Shown here: piece after piece, positions 44,152 through 53,588 of the stretch | Numbering within the stretch: position 1 is the first letter of the stretch | Layout of the letters: every line of letters starts with the position of its first letter | NCBI GenBank assembly: GCA_964371835.1 | Contig: CAYJOP010000002.1 | Coordinates: 1 to 64,000 of the forward strand | Source of the DNA: CAYJAD01 sp964371835 | GTDB lineage: Bacteria > Desulfobacterota > Desulfovibrionia > Desulfovibrionales > Desulfovibrionaceae | Reading direction: 5' to 3' | DNA: 64,000 bases | Made by a program: the position numbers and the translations under genes | The notes under the pieces: generated by a model | The model's database searches: none | What the model was told of the DNA's origin: nothing | What the model saw: the letters and a program-made list of their open reading frames with translations, nothing else

Positions 44152-45102
44152 GTGCTAACTTTTTTATCTTCCACTCCTAAGGCCTTAACCCGCGACCAAG
44201 CCTTACAATGCGTAGAGGCTAATATTACAGAACTTATGGCCTCTGCCACTAGGTATCGAGAGCATTATTTTGGCAAAAGCATCGAACTTTGTGCCATTAT
44301 TAATGCACGCAGTGGCCATTGCACCATGGATTGTGCATTCTGCGCCCAAAGTAAACATCATGAAAGCGAAATTGAGCAATTTTCCATGCTTGAGCCAAGG
44401 CTATTGCACGAAAAAATAGTGTCTTTTTTTCAATACCCCGTGAGTAGGGTAGGCATTGTGACCAGTGGCGGTGCTTTGAGCACAAAGGATGTACAAATAG
44501 TTATTGATGTGCTTAAAAATTTACCAAAACCGTGGCAAGAACGCATTTGTGCCTCACTTGGCAAGTTGCAGGATGCAGAGCTTAGTAATTTGCAACAAGC
44601 TGGTCTTACACGTTATCATCACAATTTAGAGTGCGGTGAAGCTTATTATAAAAAAATTTGTAGCACGCAAACATGGATTGAGCGTGTAAATACCATTAAA
44701 CGTGCTCATAGTAATGGTTTGCAGTGTTGTGCTGGTGGCTTGTTTGGACTTGGTGAAAACTTTGAGCAGCGCATAGACTTTGCTTTTGCTTTAAAAGAGC
44801 TTGGTGTGAAAAATGTTCCCATAAATTTTTTACAAGCAAGACAAGGTACACCACTTGCTAATGTTGCACCGCTTGAACCAAACGAAGCACTGCGCATCAT
44901 AGCAATTTTTCGACATATTTTGCCAGATGCCACCTTACGCATTTGTGGGGGAAGGTTTCATGTGCTTGGTAAACGTCAGGGAAAAATCTTTGCAGCTGGA
45001 GCCAATGCCCTTATGACTGGTGACTACCTAACCACTAAGGGGCAAGGCATTGAAGATGATTGCAGATTAATTGCTGCACAAGGTTTGCAAATTACAATCT
45101 AG
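44152..45102 (+). CDS. bioB: Biotin synthase
   Basis: A 316-residue radical SAM enzyme that inserts sulfur into dethiobiotin. The SAM cluster motif is CTMDCAFC, with SGHC just before it; later blocks YHHNLECGEAYY and PINFLQARQGTPL are typical of BioB. It starts with GTG and has no obvious ribosome-binding sequence. Other biotin genes are absent from the window. Confidence 0.93.
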   Translation: MLTFLSSTPKALTRDQALQCVEANITELMASATRYREHYFGKSIELCAIINARSGHCTMDCAFCAQSKHHESEIEQFSMLEPRLLHEKIVSFFQYPVSRVGIVTSGGALSTKDVQIVIDVLKNLPKPWQERICASLGKLQDAELSNLQQAGLTRYHHNLECGEAYYKKICSTQTWIERVNTIKRAHSNGLQCCAGGLFGLGENFEQRIDFAFALKELGVKNVPINFLQARQGTPLANVAPLEPNEALRIIAIFRHILPDATLRICGGRFHVLGKRQGKIFAAGANALMTGDYLTTKGQGIEDDCRLIAAQGLQITI

Positions 45103-45121
45103 TTTTTTTATTCTCTCACCT

Positions 45122-45417
45122 GACTAATGTATTCGGAGCTGAAAAAGTCATTTTCCAATGACTTTTTGAAAGGCACATTGGCTTCAAATACCCCTTTGGG
45201 GTCGCCAGAAATTAATTCTGGCTTATTTTACGCCATGCGGAATTTTTCTGTAAGAAAAATTCCGTTAGCCGAAACTTGAAAAACTTATTTTTTGCACCAT
45301 AAAATTGCCATAAATTCGCATTCAATGCTCATATTTCTGGTAATTTTATTGGTTTATTTGGATTTAAAAATATTTTATTTTAAATAGTTATTATGTTTTT
45401 CAGTGTCGACTAATGTA
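45122..45417 (+). repeat. ~285-bp multi-hairpin dispersed repeat, copy 2 (divergent)
   Basis: Same layout as 39167 and 50379 but with many substitutions. Edges carry the 10-base direct repeat GACTAATGTA, 286 bases apart. The first hairpin has entirely different arms (AAAAAGTCAT / ATGACTTTTT) and the third has compensating changes (CGGAATTTTTC / GAAAAATTCCG against CGAAATTTTTC / GAAAAATTTCG). This preserves structure over sequence. Bases 45418-45616 downstream hold no gene and no clear structure. Confidence 0.85.
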
Positions 45418-45616
45418 GTTTGAAAATATGATAACTATTAACATTAAGTCTTACTGGCAAAGCAATCTTAACAAAATTGTCATAATCAAAGGAATGAAAT
45501 AGGCCTTTTTAGACTACTGTATAATGCAATATGCGGAGTTTTTTGGAACACTGACTAAGACGGTTTACATAAAAAATATAAACATGTTTTTGTACAGTCA
45601 TGAGTGCTGGTATGGT

Positions 45617-46012
45617 CTAAACTCTATATGAAATCATGGATGGTCCATGAACTTGATCGTATAGAGTTTGCTCCATTTCAGCTCGTGTGGTGATGGCTAT
45701 GGCATTGGTTTCAAAGGCTCTTTGGGCAAAAATTTGATTGGAAAACTCCCTTGCAATGTCCACCGTATTCGTGACAAAGCCTTGGCCTTCGTCCATCAAT
45801 GGATTTTGGACAGCTGGCGGTGGGGCAACATTATATGCGTGCGCACTTTCAAAAGGTGTGTGGTTAACTTGTAGTTCAACTGTATTTGCAGAACCAGCAC
45901 CATAGTGATATTCCCAAGCATTAAAGTTGTTTGTACTGATATTTGCCAAATTATGTGCGCTAGTTGCTATGCCCCCTGCAAAGGCATTCATGGCTGATAG
46001 ATTGTCATGCAT
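45617..46012 (-). CDS. Flagellar basal-body rod-like protein
   Basis: A 131-residue protein with an N-terminal rod-type start (MNAFAGGIATSAHNLANISTNNFNAWEYHYG) and a C-terminal rod motif (VDIAREFSNQIFAQRAFETNAIAITTRAEMEQTLYDQV), as in FlgB/FlgC/FlgG. It is shorter than FlgG and stands alone without other flagellar genes, between bioB and ftsK. It could be an orphan FlgC-like protein. Confidence 0.8.
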   Translation of the reverse strand: MHDNLSAMNAFAGGIATSAHNLANISTNNFNAWEYHYGAGSANTVELQVNHTPFESAHAYNVAPPPAVQNPLMDEGQGFVTNTVDIAREFSNQIFAQRAFETNAIAITTRAEMEQTLYDQVHGPSMISYRV

Positions 46013-46126
46013 AATCGTTACTCCATGAAGATTTTTGAATTAAAGCTTAGCTAGATTAAATCTCTACTATAATATTTTTTTAAGGGCAAGCAAGAATTAT
46101 ATTAATTTTATTAAATGTTTATGTAG

Positions 46127-48382
46127 TTATAAAACAATGCGAGGCTTGCTGCCATCGGCTGGTCCAATTATTCCCTCATATTCTAATTGCTCCATGAGCC
46201 TTGCTGCGCGGTTAAAACCAATTTTGAAGCGACGTTGAATAAGCGAAATGGATGCTTTGCCTTGTTCTTGTACAAAGGAGCGCACCTCATTATAAAGTGC
46301 ATCTTGCTCGTCATTAAATCCTTTGGCGTTAGCCTCATTACTGGCATTGCTACCCCAGTCGGAAAAATCAACTTTATAATTTGGTTGACGTTGTTTTTTC
46401 CAGTGCTCTACCACTGCTTGTACTTCTTCATCTGGTACAAAGGGTCCATGCAAGCGCATAATACGTCCGCCACTAGGTTTAAAGAGCATGTCTCCCCTGC
46501 CAAGTAAATGCTCTGCACCGACGGTATCAAGAATTGTGCGTGAATCATGCTTACTACTTACTTGAAATGATATGCGACAAGGGAAGTTGGCTTTGATCAA
46601 TCCTGTTACCACATCAACGCTTGGGCGTTGTGTTGCAAGCACCATATGTATGCCAGCAGCTCGTGCTAGCTGTGCAAGCCTTACGATGCTGGTTTCCACT
46701 TCTCGAGCAGCAGTTAACATTAAATCTGCAAGTTCGTCTATAATTATAACAAGATATGGCATGTGCTCAAGTTCTGAAATGTCTTGTGGTTTGTTGGTGC
46801 CAAAAGCTGCAATTTTTTGATTATAACTTGAAATATTACGCACACCTAGCTTTGCCATGGCTGCATAGCGGCTGTCCATTTCATGCACTGCCCAATCAAG
46901 TGCAGTTTTAGCGTGTTGCATCTCGGTAACAACGGGATGCACCAAGTGCGGAAGATCAGCGTAAACTGCCATCTCAATACGCTTTGGATCAATGAGCAAA
47001 AGCTGCATATCTTCGGGATAAGCTGTATAAAGCAGGCTTAGCAAAATTGAATTTAAGCCCACACTTTTGCCAGCGCCAGTTGCTCCTGCTACCAATAAAT
47101 GTGGCATTTTAGAAAGGTCGGCCACAAAGGGATTTCCTGCAATGTCCTTACCCACAGCCATGCCGAGTGGTGTTGCCCCTTGACTAAAGGCTGGTGATTC
47201 TAAAATCTCTCTAAAATTAACCATGGCTCGTTTGATATTTGGAATTTCAATACCCACAGTATCAGAACCAGGAATGGGAGCCTGAATACGAACGGAATGA
47301 GCCTTTAAAGCTAAGGCTAAATCATCATTTAGATTTGCAATGCGGTTAACACGAACTCCAGCAGCAGGGCGCACTTCATACATTGTAACCACAGGTCCTG
47401 GAGTGATGCGCACAAGTTCACCCTGTATGCCAAAGTCAGTTAGGCAAGCCATTAGCCGCTCGCCCCTTTCTTCCATGTTTTCTCTGGCAGTGGGGGGTGA
47501 GGGAGTTGCTGTTTGCAACAAGTCAAATGGCGGGAGTAGACTTTTATCTCCAGTGTTTTTTACTGGCTTTTTGCCTTGCTTTGTACAGGGTTGCTCATTG
47601 TCAATAATAACAATATTATTTAGCATTCCGCTTTTAGCATCTTCATCAGATATGGCAATGTCAGCTTGTGCTTCTTGTTCTTGCTGGTCCTTGCTTGTAT
47701 CATATGCATCCACATCAACATAAAGTTCTGGTAGTGATTTTTGCTTGTTTTTTGGCAAAAGTCTTTGACCAAGGGCAATAATTTTTGCGAAAATGCTAGT
47801 AGAATTAATGTTTTCAGAAAAATGTGCACGGTTTTTAATTAATTGAACAAGCTTTTTTATGACATTTAGCCATGATATGCCAAAAGATAGCTGTGTTGCA
47901 AAAATAAACATAAAAAACCACATCAAAGCTGAACCACTTGGGCTTAGTAAGACTGAAGCATTTTCATATAAGGCCTTGCCAATCATTCCGCCACCAGCAA
48001 TGTGGCCTAATTCAATATTCCATGCAGCGCCAAAGCATAAAAAACAAAGAGTTAGTAAAAAATAACCAATCCAGCGCCACCATAATAGCTCATATACAGA
48101 GGAGATGCAGGCCGCACCCACAGCCCCAAATACTAAGGGCCATGCAAAGGCGGCGATGCCAAAAACATCATTAAGAAAACCGGAGATATAGGCTCCAAGT
48201 AAGCCGGCATTGTTTTGTATGTCAATGCTATGGCTTACCACATGATTGATGCTTGGATCAGCTGCGTTGTGTGTTAACAAGCTTAATAGCACCAATAATG
48301 CAAAAAATAATAAAAAGAGCCCAAAAAACTCACGGGCTAGCTTGCGCATGTCCGTAAGCATACCCTCCTTGTGCGAGTGCAC
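46127..48382 (-). CDS. ftsK: DNA translocase FtsK
   Basis: A 751-residue FtsK/SpoIIIE translocase. It has four or five N-terminal membrane helices, a linker, the motor with Walker A GATGAGKSVGLNS and DPKRIEMAVYADLPHLVHPV, and a C-terminal gamma winged helix (SISLIQRRFKIGFNRAARLMEQLEYEGIIGP). It pumps chromosome ends to daughter cells at division. The start is uncertain: a GTG at 48382, or ATGs a few codons in, near an AAGGAGGG. Confidence 0.95.
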   Translation of the reverse strand: MHSHKEGMLTDMRKLAREFFGLFLLFFALLVLLSLLTHNAADPSINHVVSHSIDIQNNAGLLGAYISGFLNDVFGIAAFAWPLVFGAVGAACISSVYELLWWRWIGYFLLTLCFLCFGAAWNIELGHIAGGGMIGKALYENASVLLSPSGSALMWFFMFIFATQLSFGISWLNVIKKLVQLIKNRAHFSENINSTSIFAKIIALGQRLLPKNKQKSLPELYVDVDAYDTSKDQQEQEAQADIAISDEDAKSGMLNNIVIIDNEQPCTKQGKKPVKNTGDKSLLPPFDLLQTATPSPPTARENMEERGERLMACLTDFGIQGELVRITPGPVVTMYEVRPAAGVRVNRIANLNDDLALALKAHSVRIQAPIPGSDTVGIEIPNIKRAMVNFREILESPAFSQGATPLGMAVGKDIAGNPFVADLSKMPHLLVAGATGAGKSVGLNSILLSLLYTAYPEDMQLLLIDPKRIEMAVYADLPHLVHPVVTEMQHAKTALDWAVHEMDSRYAAMAKLGVRNISSYNQKIAAFGTNKPQDISELEHMPYLVIIIDELADLMLTAAREVETSIVRLAQLARAAGIHMVLATQRPSVDVVTGLIKANFPCRISFQVSSKHDSRTILDTVGAEHLLGRGDMLFKPSGGRIMRLHGPFVPDEEVQAVVEHWKKQRQPNYKVDFSDWGSNASNEANAKGFNDEQDALYNEVRSFVQEQGKASISLIQRRFKIGFNRAARLMEQLEYEGIIGPADGSKPRIVL

Positions 48383-48480
48383 TGTGATTTTGTTAATAAT
48401 TGCATTATGATATATTGATTAACATATTATACTGCTGGAGTAGTTATTTGACAAAGCCTCATGGCTAAAGCAAATTTTAA

Positions 48481-49041
48481 CTAAGATTCGCGCCCTAGAT
48501 ACTCTTTGCTACGCGTATCAACCTTTACCTTATCCCCTTCATTTACGAAGATGGGCACTTGAATGATAAGGCCAGTTTCAAGAGTTGCTGGCTTAGTAAC
48601 GTTACTAACAGTATCACCCTTGGCTCCAGGTTCTGTTGATACAACTTGCAAGACAAGGGCAACAGGAATATCAATGTCAAGAGGGCTGCCTTTATATAGT
48701 AGAACCTTGCATTCTTGGCCATCTTTTAAAAATCCTGCCTTTCCGCCTGTGGCTTCTGCCTTCATATGCAATTGTTCATAGGATGTTAAATCCATGAAAA
48801 TAAGCTCGTCACCTTCATGATATAAAAATTGCATATCTCTCGTTTCAAGGTCTGGGCGGTTAACTTTTTCGCCTGAACGAAAGGTATTATCAACAATACG
48901 TCCAGTTAGAATATTGCGCAACTTAGTGCGCATCATAGCACCACCCTTGCCAGGCTTAAAGTGTTGAAAATCAACTATTTCAAAGGGAGTACCATCAATT
49001 TCAATTTTTAGCCCTTTTTTAAAGTCTGTGGTTGAATACAT
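48481..49041 (-). CDS. efp: Elongation factor P
   Basis: A 186-residue EF-P of normal length. The loop that reaches the ribosomal P-site is FKPGKGGAMMRTKLRN, with Lys32 as the residue usually modified. It relieves stalling at polyproline sequences; sctE in this window has a PPPP run. It lies 14 bases after aroQ in the same direction. Confidence 0.97.
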   Translation of the reverse strand: MYSTTDFKKGLKIEIDGTPFEIVDFQHFKPGKGGAMMRTKLRNILTGRIVDNTFRSGEKVNRPDLETRDMQFLYHEGDELIFMDLTSYEQLHMKAEATGGKAGFLKDGQECKVLLYKGSPLDIDIPVALVLQVVSTEPGAKGDTVSNVTKPATLETGLIIQVPIFVNEGDKVKVDTRSKEYLGRES

Positions 49042-49055
49042 AATTGCTCCTATAA

Positions 49056-49493
49056 CTATTTGGATAAATGTTGCACAAGTGCTTGTACACCAAGTGCATA
49101 ACTTGTAATGCCAAAACCAGAAATTAAACCGATAACATGCCGCCCAATATAACTTTGTTGGCGAATGCTTTCATTGCGAGCAAAAACATTGCTAATATGA
49201 ACTTCAACGCAAGCAATACCAACCCAAGCTAAACAATCAGCAAGGGCAAGGCTTGTGTGCGTGTATGCACCAGCATTTAAGACAATACCATCAACTTTTT
49301 GTTCTCTTGCAAGTTCAATGCGGTCAATGAGTTCACCCTCACTATTTGATTGAAAAAACTCCAATTCAACAGGGTTTTGCACCATACTGTTAACTAAGGC
49401 TGGCACATCACTCATGTTTTTATTGCCGTAAATTTCTGGTTCGCGCTTGCCAAGAGCTTTTAAGTTTGGTCCATTTATAATAAGAATTTTCAT
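49056..49493 (-). CDS. aroQ: Type II 3-dehydroquinate dehydratase
   Basis: A 145-residue shikimate-pathway enzyme. The start at 49493 is chosen because the family begins MKILIINGPNL; a longer frame would overlap the divergent engB leader. It has INGPNLKALGKREPEIYG (Tyr22 catalytic) and EVHISNVFARNESIR. It is linked to efp. Confidence 0.95.
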   Translation of the reverse strand: MKILIINGPNLKALGKREPEIYGNKNMSDVPALVNSMVQNPVELEFFQSNSEGELIDRIELAREQKVDGIVLNAGAYTHTSLALADCLAWVGIACVEVHISNVFARNESIRQQSYIGRHVIGLISGFGITSYALGVQALVQHLSK

Positions 49494-49608
49494 AGACTTC
49501 GCACCATTTGCATTGTTGTGAATATAGTTGTATTTAATACAATGTTTCAAACGAGAAATACTTGCGTATTTCCCTAATATTGTCAAGTCAAAGCCAGTGG
49601 GAGAGTGT

Positions 49609-50208
49609 ATGCAACAAAGTTTAATTTTAGAAAATACGGCCTATACCTTTGATCAAATAACAACTGCCACCGTTGAAAATGTTGCTCAAATTGCCTTGGC
49701 AGGGCGCTCCAATGTGGGTAAATCTTCCTTGGTTAATGCCTTGGCTGGCAGAAAATCCTTGGCCAAAACCAGTGCCACCCCTGGCAAAACACGCTCTCTG
49801 AATTTTTATTTAGTGCAACCACATGGGTTTTATTTAGTTGATTTACCAGGTTATGGGTACGCACGTTGCAGTAAAACAGAACGCCAAAAATGGGGCCAAC
49901 TTATGGAGAGTTATTTAACCTCAACTAGAGAGTTAAGGGCCTTAGCCGTGTTGCTTGATTCTCGCTTGCCGCCACAAAAATTGGATGTGCAATTGGTGGA
50001 GTTTGCGCAAAAGCACGATATACCACTGCTACCAATTATGACTAAGGGTGATAAGTGTAAGCAAAGGGAGAGGGCGGATAAGCAAAAACAGTGGGCTAAG
50101 TTACTTCACGGCACAATGCCCATAGTGACTTCGGCATCGTCTGGGCTTGGGCTTACTGAACTTTGGAGGGCTTTGCGCGCAGCTGCGGGTATCGTAGAAG
50201 ACGATTAA
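49609..50208 (+). CDS. engB: GTP-binding protein EngB (YsxC)
   Basis: A 199-residue ribosome-assembly GTPase. The motifs are AGRSNVGKSSLVNAL (G1), TPGKT (G2), DLPGYGYA (G3), TKGDK (G4) and TSASSGLG (G5). The start at 49609 has GGGAGAG upstream. It is transcribed away from aroQ. Confidence 0.96.
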   Translation: MQQSLILENTAYTFDQITTATVENVAQIALAGRSNVGKSSLVNALAGRKSLAKTSATPGKTRSLNFYLVQPHGFYLVDLPGYGYARCSKTERQKWGQLMESYLTSTRELRALAVLLDSRLPPQKLDVQLVEFAQKHDIPLLPIMTKGDKCKQRERADKQKQWAKLLHGTMPIVTSASSGLGLTELWRALRAAAGIVEDD

Positions 50209-50250
50209 AAAACATTTTTTCCAGTGTTACGTTTTATGCACAATAAATTT

Positions 50251-50376
50251 AGGGCCTGCAAAATTCATTGTACGAAATTTTAGTGAGACTTTTACTCTGC
50301 GCAAGTAGATATTCAAAAAAGTGCAAATTTACTGTAAAAGCACAAAATAGAACTAAAAAATAATTGTGCTGGAGCC
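50251..50376. repeat. Small dispersed repeat, copy B
   Basis: Bases 50323-50376 (GCAAATTTACTG... to ...TTGTGCTGGAGCC) match the complement of copy A at 10374-10428 over about 55 bases. The left edge GGGCCTGCA echoes the same end motif in reverse, so the element has an inverted-repeat form with a longer interior. It ends two bases before the large repeat begins. Confidence 0.65.
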
Positions 50377-50378
50377 TT

Positions 50379-50673
50379 GACTAGTTAGTCGATGCTGAAC
50401 AACACGCTTTAGCGTGCTGTTCAGAGAGGCACGTTGCCTTCAAATACCCCTTTGGGGACGCCAGAAGTGAATTCTGGCTTATTTTACGGCACGCGAAATT
50501 TTTCTTACAGAAAAATTTCGGTAGTCGGCACTAAGAAACAGTATTTTGGCAGCATAAAATGCCAGAAAGTTGTATTTTATACGCTTGTTTCTGGCATTTT
50601 TATTTGCTCATTTTTAGTTAAAAATGATTTGTTTTCGTTGTGTTATGTGTTTTTTCAGTGCCGACTAGTTAGT
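50379..50673 (+). repeat. ~285-bp multi-hairpin dispersed repeat, copy 3
   Basis: Nearly identical to copy 1 at 39167-39457 over the full length, with only a few substitutions. The 11-base direct repeat GACTAGTTAGT lies at both edges 284 bases apart. The first hairpin here is almost perfect: TGAACAACACGC-TTTA-GCGTGCTGTTCA, one mismatch. It lies downstream of engB and inside a convergent gap. Confidence 0.9.
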
Positions 50674-50681
50674 GCAAAAAA

Positions 50682-50726
50682 AATTGCCAACAAGAGCATT
50701 TCACGCGCTTGTTGGCAATTTTTTTT
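50682..50726. terminator. Bidirectional terminator between engB and PAS receptor gene
   Basis: Perfect arms AATTGCCAACAAG and CTTGTTGGCAATT, flanked by an A-run on the left and a T-run on the right, so it can end transcripts from both convergent genes. Confidence 0.92.
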
Positions 50727-50794
50727 GTGGTTGATTGATTGTTACAGTCTAATATTTTAGATCTTTATCATGTTATTCAATGTCCAATAACTTA

Positions 50795-52885
50795 TTAAGC
50801 TTTTACAGAGTTTACTTCTGCAAGGCGAGTTTCAAGTGCTTCTTTGCCTTCTGGGCTTGCAAGAATATAAGCAAGTCTTTCAACAAGTTCTTGGTCATAT
50901 GCAGATGTATTTTCGCGTAGAATTTTTAATGCTACTTCTGTGGGAAGTCCTGCACGAAATGAGCGAGGACTTGCTATGGCGCAGAAAGTATTGATAATTC
51001 CAAGCATACGCCCATGTAGAGATATTTTATCCCCCAATAATTTGTTAGGGCTACCGCTACCATCAAGCCTTTCATTCATTTGTAATACAGCCGCAGGAAC
51101 GGGGTTAGTAAACTCAATGGTACTCAAAATATTGTAAGCATACTCGGGTATTTTGGCAAGAATTGCTTGTTCCTCTTGAGTTAGTTTATCTGTTTTGGAT
51201 AAAAGCTCACGAGGGACGAAAATCCTACCAATTTGTGAAAGAACCGCAGCTGTAGTTACAGTTTCTTTATCTTTTGGTTCCAGATTCATATTGTCAGCTA
51301 GCAGTTCAGCAAGTCTAGACATGAGGCTTGAGTGGCCTGCAAGATATGGGTCAACACCTTCGATAGTTCCAACCAAGGCTTCAATGGTGCTCATTTGCTG
51401 TTTGTTACGTTTTTCGCTGTTTTTGCGGAATTCTGTAATGTCTTGCATGGTTATAACTGCTGCATTAATATTTCCTGCTTCTATATCTTCAAATGGGAAT
51501 AGTGTTGCACGGTACAGGCGATCTTCATCTCCAAGAGAGAGCGTGATTTCAATGGCCTTTGATGCATTAATTTTTGATACGTCTGAAATGGATTTTTGAA
51601 TATATAAAGCTACATCTTCAGGCATAATATCGTGTAGATTGCAGTCATTAAGTTCTTGCTCAGTTTTGCCAATAATCATGGCAAAAGCGCGGTTTACAAG
51701 GTGTAGCTTTCCGCTAATGTCAACCATCATCAATCCCACATCAAGGGAAATGTTGATGCTATCTAATAAATGCTTCTGGCTTCTAATGACCTGATATAAT
51801 TGTTTGAATTGTGCAGCAATGCTGCGTTCTTCACGTCCAATCATAATCCACCAAACAAGGGAAAATATAAGTAATACACTTAGGCAAAGGAATATGCCAG
51901 CACCATAAGTTAGGTTGAAGGCACGGTTTAAATGCGCATTAACAATGTCAGATGAGACTTCTTCAACAACCATCCAGCCCATATTAGGAACAAGTATACC
52001 CAATGAATAAACTTGTCTTGTTCCATCAAAGGATTCACGCTCAGCAAATTCTATGCTCTTGGCAGTGGCTTCTAGCTGTATGTTTTGCGGAATGGGCTGA
52101 GTACGGTCTGGGCGGGTTAACATCCATGTGCGGCCGTCATATTGTAAAATATTACTTTGAACTTCGCGTTGCTCAGATGAGCCGCTGGAGATGAAGTTTG
52201 CAAGCTGACCTGTAACAGGCATGCTAAGCAAAAGTGCTGCAACTGGTGCATCGCTAACACCGTCAGAAACAGCTGGTAGCAATGGTGTAGCATAATCTAA
52301 AATCATGCCAGTGGATGATGAACGAACGGAGGCAAAATATGTTTTCCCACTTTTAGCAGAGCGTTGAACAGCAAGAATTTGCTCATTTTGCAATGGAGCT
52401 GGTCGAGCTAGTGAGGAGAGCAATGTTTTGCCACTAGGACTAACCAAGCGAGCATCATAAAGGCCATTGTACGACATGAAGTCAAGCAAGATGTTCCGCA
52501 TCATAGGGATTTGCTCAGCTAAGAAGGCTAAATCTTCATCCAAAATGCTGCTAGCATTTGGGTCATTTAACATTGCTGCATTTTGCTCATTCACAGTGGC
52601 TATATCTTGAGCAAAAAGGCGATATAATTCAGAATCACTCACTCTACGAGCCTGACTGTCAAGGCCAACTCCCCACAAACGAATGCTTTCTGCCGTAGCA
52701 TCAGCATTTAGTTGTAGTCGCTCTTTTTGAGCAGCAAAGATGTCTTCTTTTTGTGCTGAGTAAAAAGTGTGACAAATTAATGCCGTGACACCACAAAAAG
52801 CTAAAACTACTCCGCTAAACAAAATGAAGCGTGATTTTTTAGTAATTTTTTGAGTTTTGTGTAGTTCATTTGAGTCATTGTACAT
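50795..52885 (-). CDS. Membrane PAS receptor with degenerate HD-GYP domain 2
   Basis: A 696-residue receptor. The start at 52885 has GGAG six bases upstream and avoids overlap with the protease gene. It has a membrane helix near residues 18-40, a large periplasmic sensor, a second helix (LTYGAGIFLCLSVLLIFSLVWWIMIG), a PAS domain, and an HD-GYP-like C-domain. Catalytic ligands are lost: HD reads SQ (LSQIGRIFVP), the HHE motif reads MNE, and GYP reads GSP. It is probably a binding or signalling domain rather than a phosphodiesterase. Last gene of the type I secretion locus. Confidence 0.85.
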   Translation of the reverse strand: MYNDSNELHKTQKITKKSRFILFSGVVLAFCGVTALICHTFYSAQKEDIFAAQKERLQLNADATAESIRLWGVGLDSQARRVSDSELYRLFAQDIATVNEQNAAMLNDPNASSILDEDLAFLAEQIPMMRNILLDFMSYNGLYDARLVSPSGKTLLSSLARPAPLQNEQILAVQRSAKSGKTYFASVRSSSTGMILDYATPLLPAVSDGVSDAPVAALLLSMPVTGQLANFISSGSSEQREVQSNILQYDGRTWMLTRPDRTQPIPQNIQLEATAKSIEFAERESFDGTRQVYSLGILVPNMGWMVVEEVSSDIVNAHLNRAFNLTYGAGIFLCLSVLLIFSLVWWIMIGREERSIAAQFKQLYQVIRSQKHLLDSINISLDVGLMMVDISGKLHLVNRAFAMIIGKTEQELNDCNLHDIMPEDVALYIQKSISDVSKINASKAIEITLSLGDEDRLYRATLFPFEDIEAGNINAAVITMQDITEFRKNSEKRNKQQMSTIEALVGTIEGVDPYLAGHSSLMSRLAELLADNMNLEPKDKETVTTAAVLSQIGRIFVPRELLSKTDKLTQEEQAILAKIPEYAYNILSTIEFTNPVPAAVLQMNERLDGSGSPNKLLGDKISLHGRMLGIINTFCAIASPRSFRAGLPTEVALKILRENTSAYDQELVERLAYILASPEGKEALETRLAEVNSVKA

Positions 52886-52902
52886 AGCCATCTCCATGGG
52901 TT

Positions 52903-53577
52903 TTATTTTTTGGGCATTACATGCATCCATCTATTTTTCTCATTAACTGAGTACTGTGGAATATAGTTTCGTATTCTTGAGTGCGAGAGTACGTTTTTTG
53001 AAATATTGTCAAGGATAAAAATATCTTCATCAATGTAAACTGCAAGTATGGCGTGAGCTAAATTTAAAATTGTATCCTTTACTACTATAATTCGCATTTG
53101 TTCCATAGGAACACCAAGAGCTCTTAGAGTGAAGTATTTTACAATGGCGTAATCTTCGCAATCGCCTGAATTTTTTCTGAATTCATAAGGTGCAGCCCAG
53201 TAATCAAGGGCTTTATAAACATGCTTATCTTGCTTGTATGGCCATTGATTCCAAAAAGAATTAACAATTTTTATTTGTGTGATTAGTGGTTTGCCGTCGA
53301 CTTTAGCTTTAAATTGCTCCCAAGTTGTACCACCATTAAGCTTAAAACCGTCCACTAAAATTTTATTTTGAGCGTTTTTATCCAAGACTTTAAGCCATTG
53401 AGGTAGGGCTTTTAGAGGGCCTCTAAACTCAATTGAACCAAATAATCTTATTTTTGCAGGCTTTTTTTCTGCACCATACACTGTTTGCCATGAACTAAAT
53501 ACAAATAAAATACTTATGGCAAGGGCAACTAGCCTTTTAAATAAGGCAGATGGTAGTATGTGCATAGGGTTTGCCAT
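52903..53577 (-). CDS. lapG: LapG-like periplasmic cysteine protease
   Basis: A 224-residue exported protein with a signal sequence (LVALAISILFVFSSWQTVYG) and the bacterial transglutaminase-like protease fold. The triad candidates are Cys in SGDCEDYAIVK, His in LAHAILAVY, and Asp in FILDN. LapG cuts the N-terminus of giant surface adhesins to release biofilm cells. It lies between the GT gene and one of the degenerate receptors, within the same operon as the secretion genes. Confidence 0.92.
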   Translation of the reverse strand: MANPMHILPSALFKRLVALAISILFVFSSWQTVYGAEKKPAKIRLFGSIEFRGPLKALPQWLKVLDKNAQNKILVDGFKLNGGTTWEQFKAKVDGKPLITQIKIVNSFWNQWPYKQDKHVYKALDYWAAPYEFRKNSGDCEDYAIVKYFTLRALGVPMEQMRIIVVKDTILNLAHAILAVYIDEDIFILDNISKNVLSHSRIRNYIPQYSVNEKNRWMHVMPKK

Positions 53578-53588
53578 TTGGTTACTTC

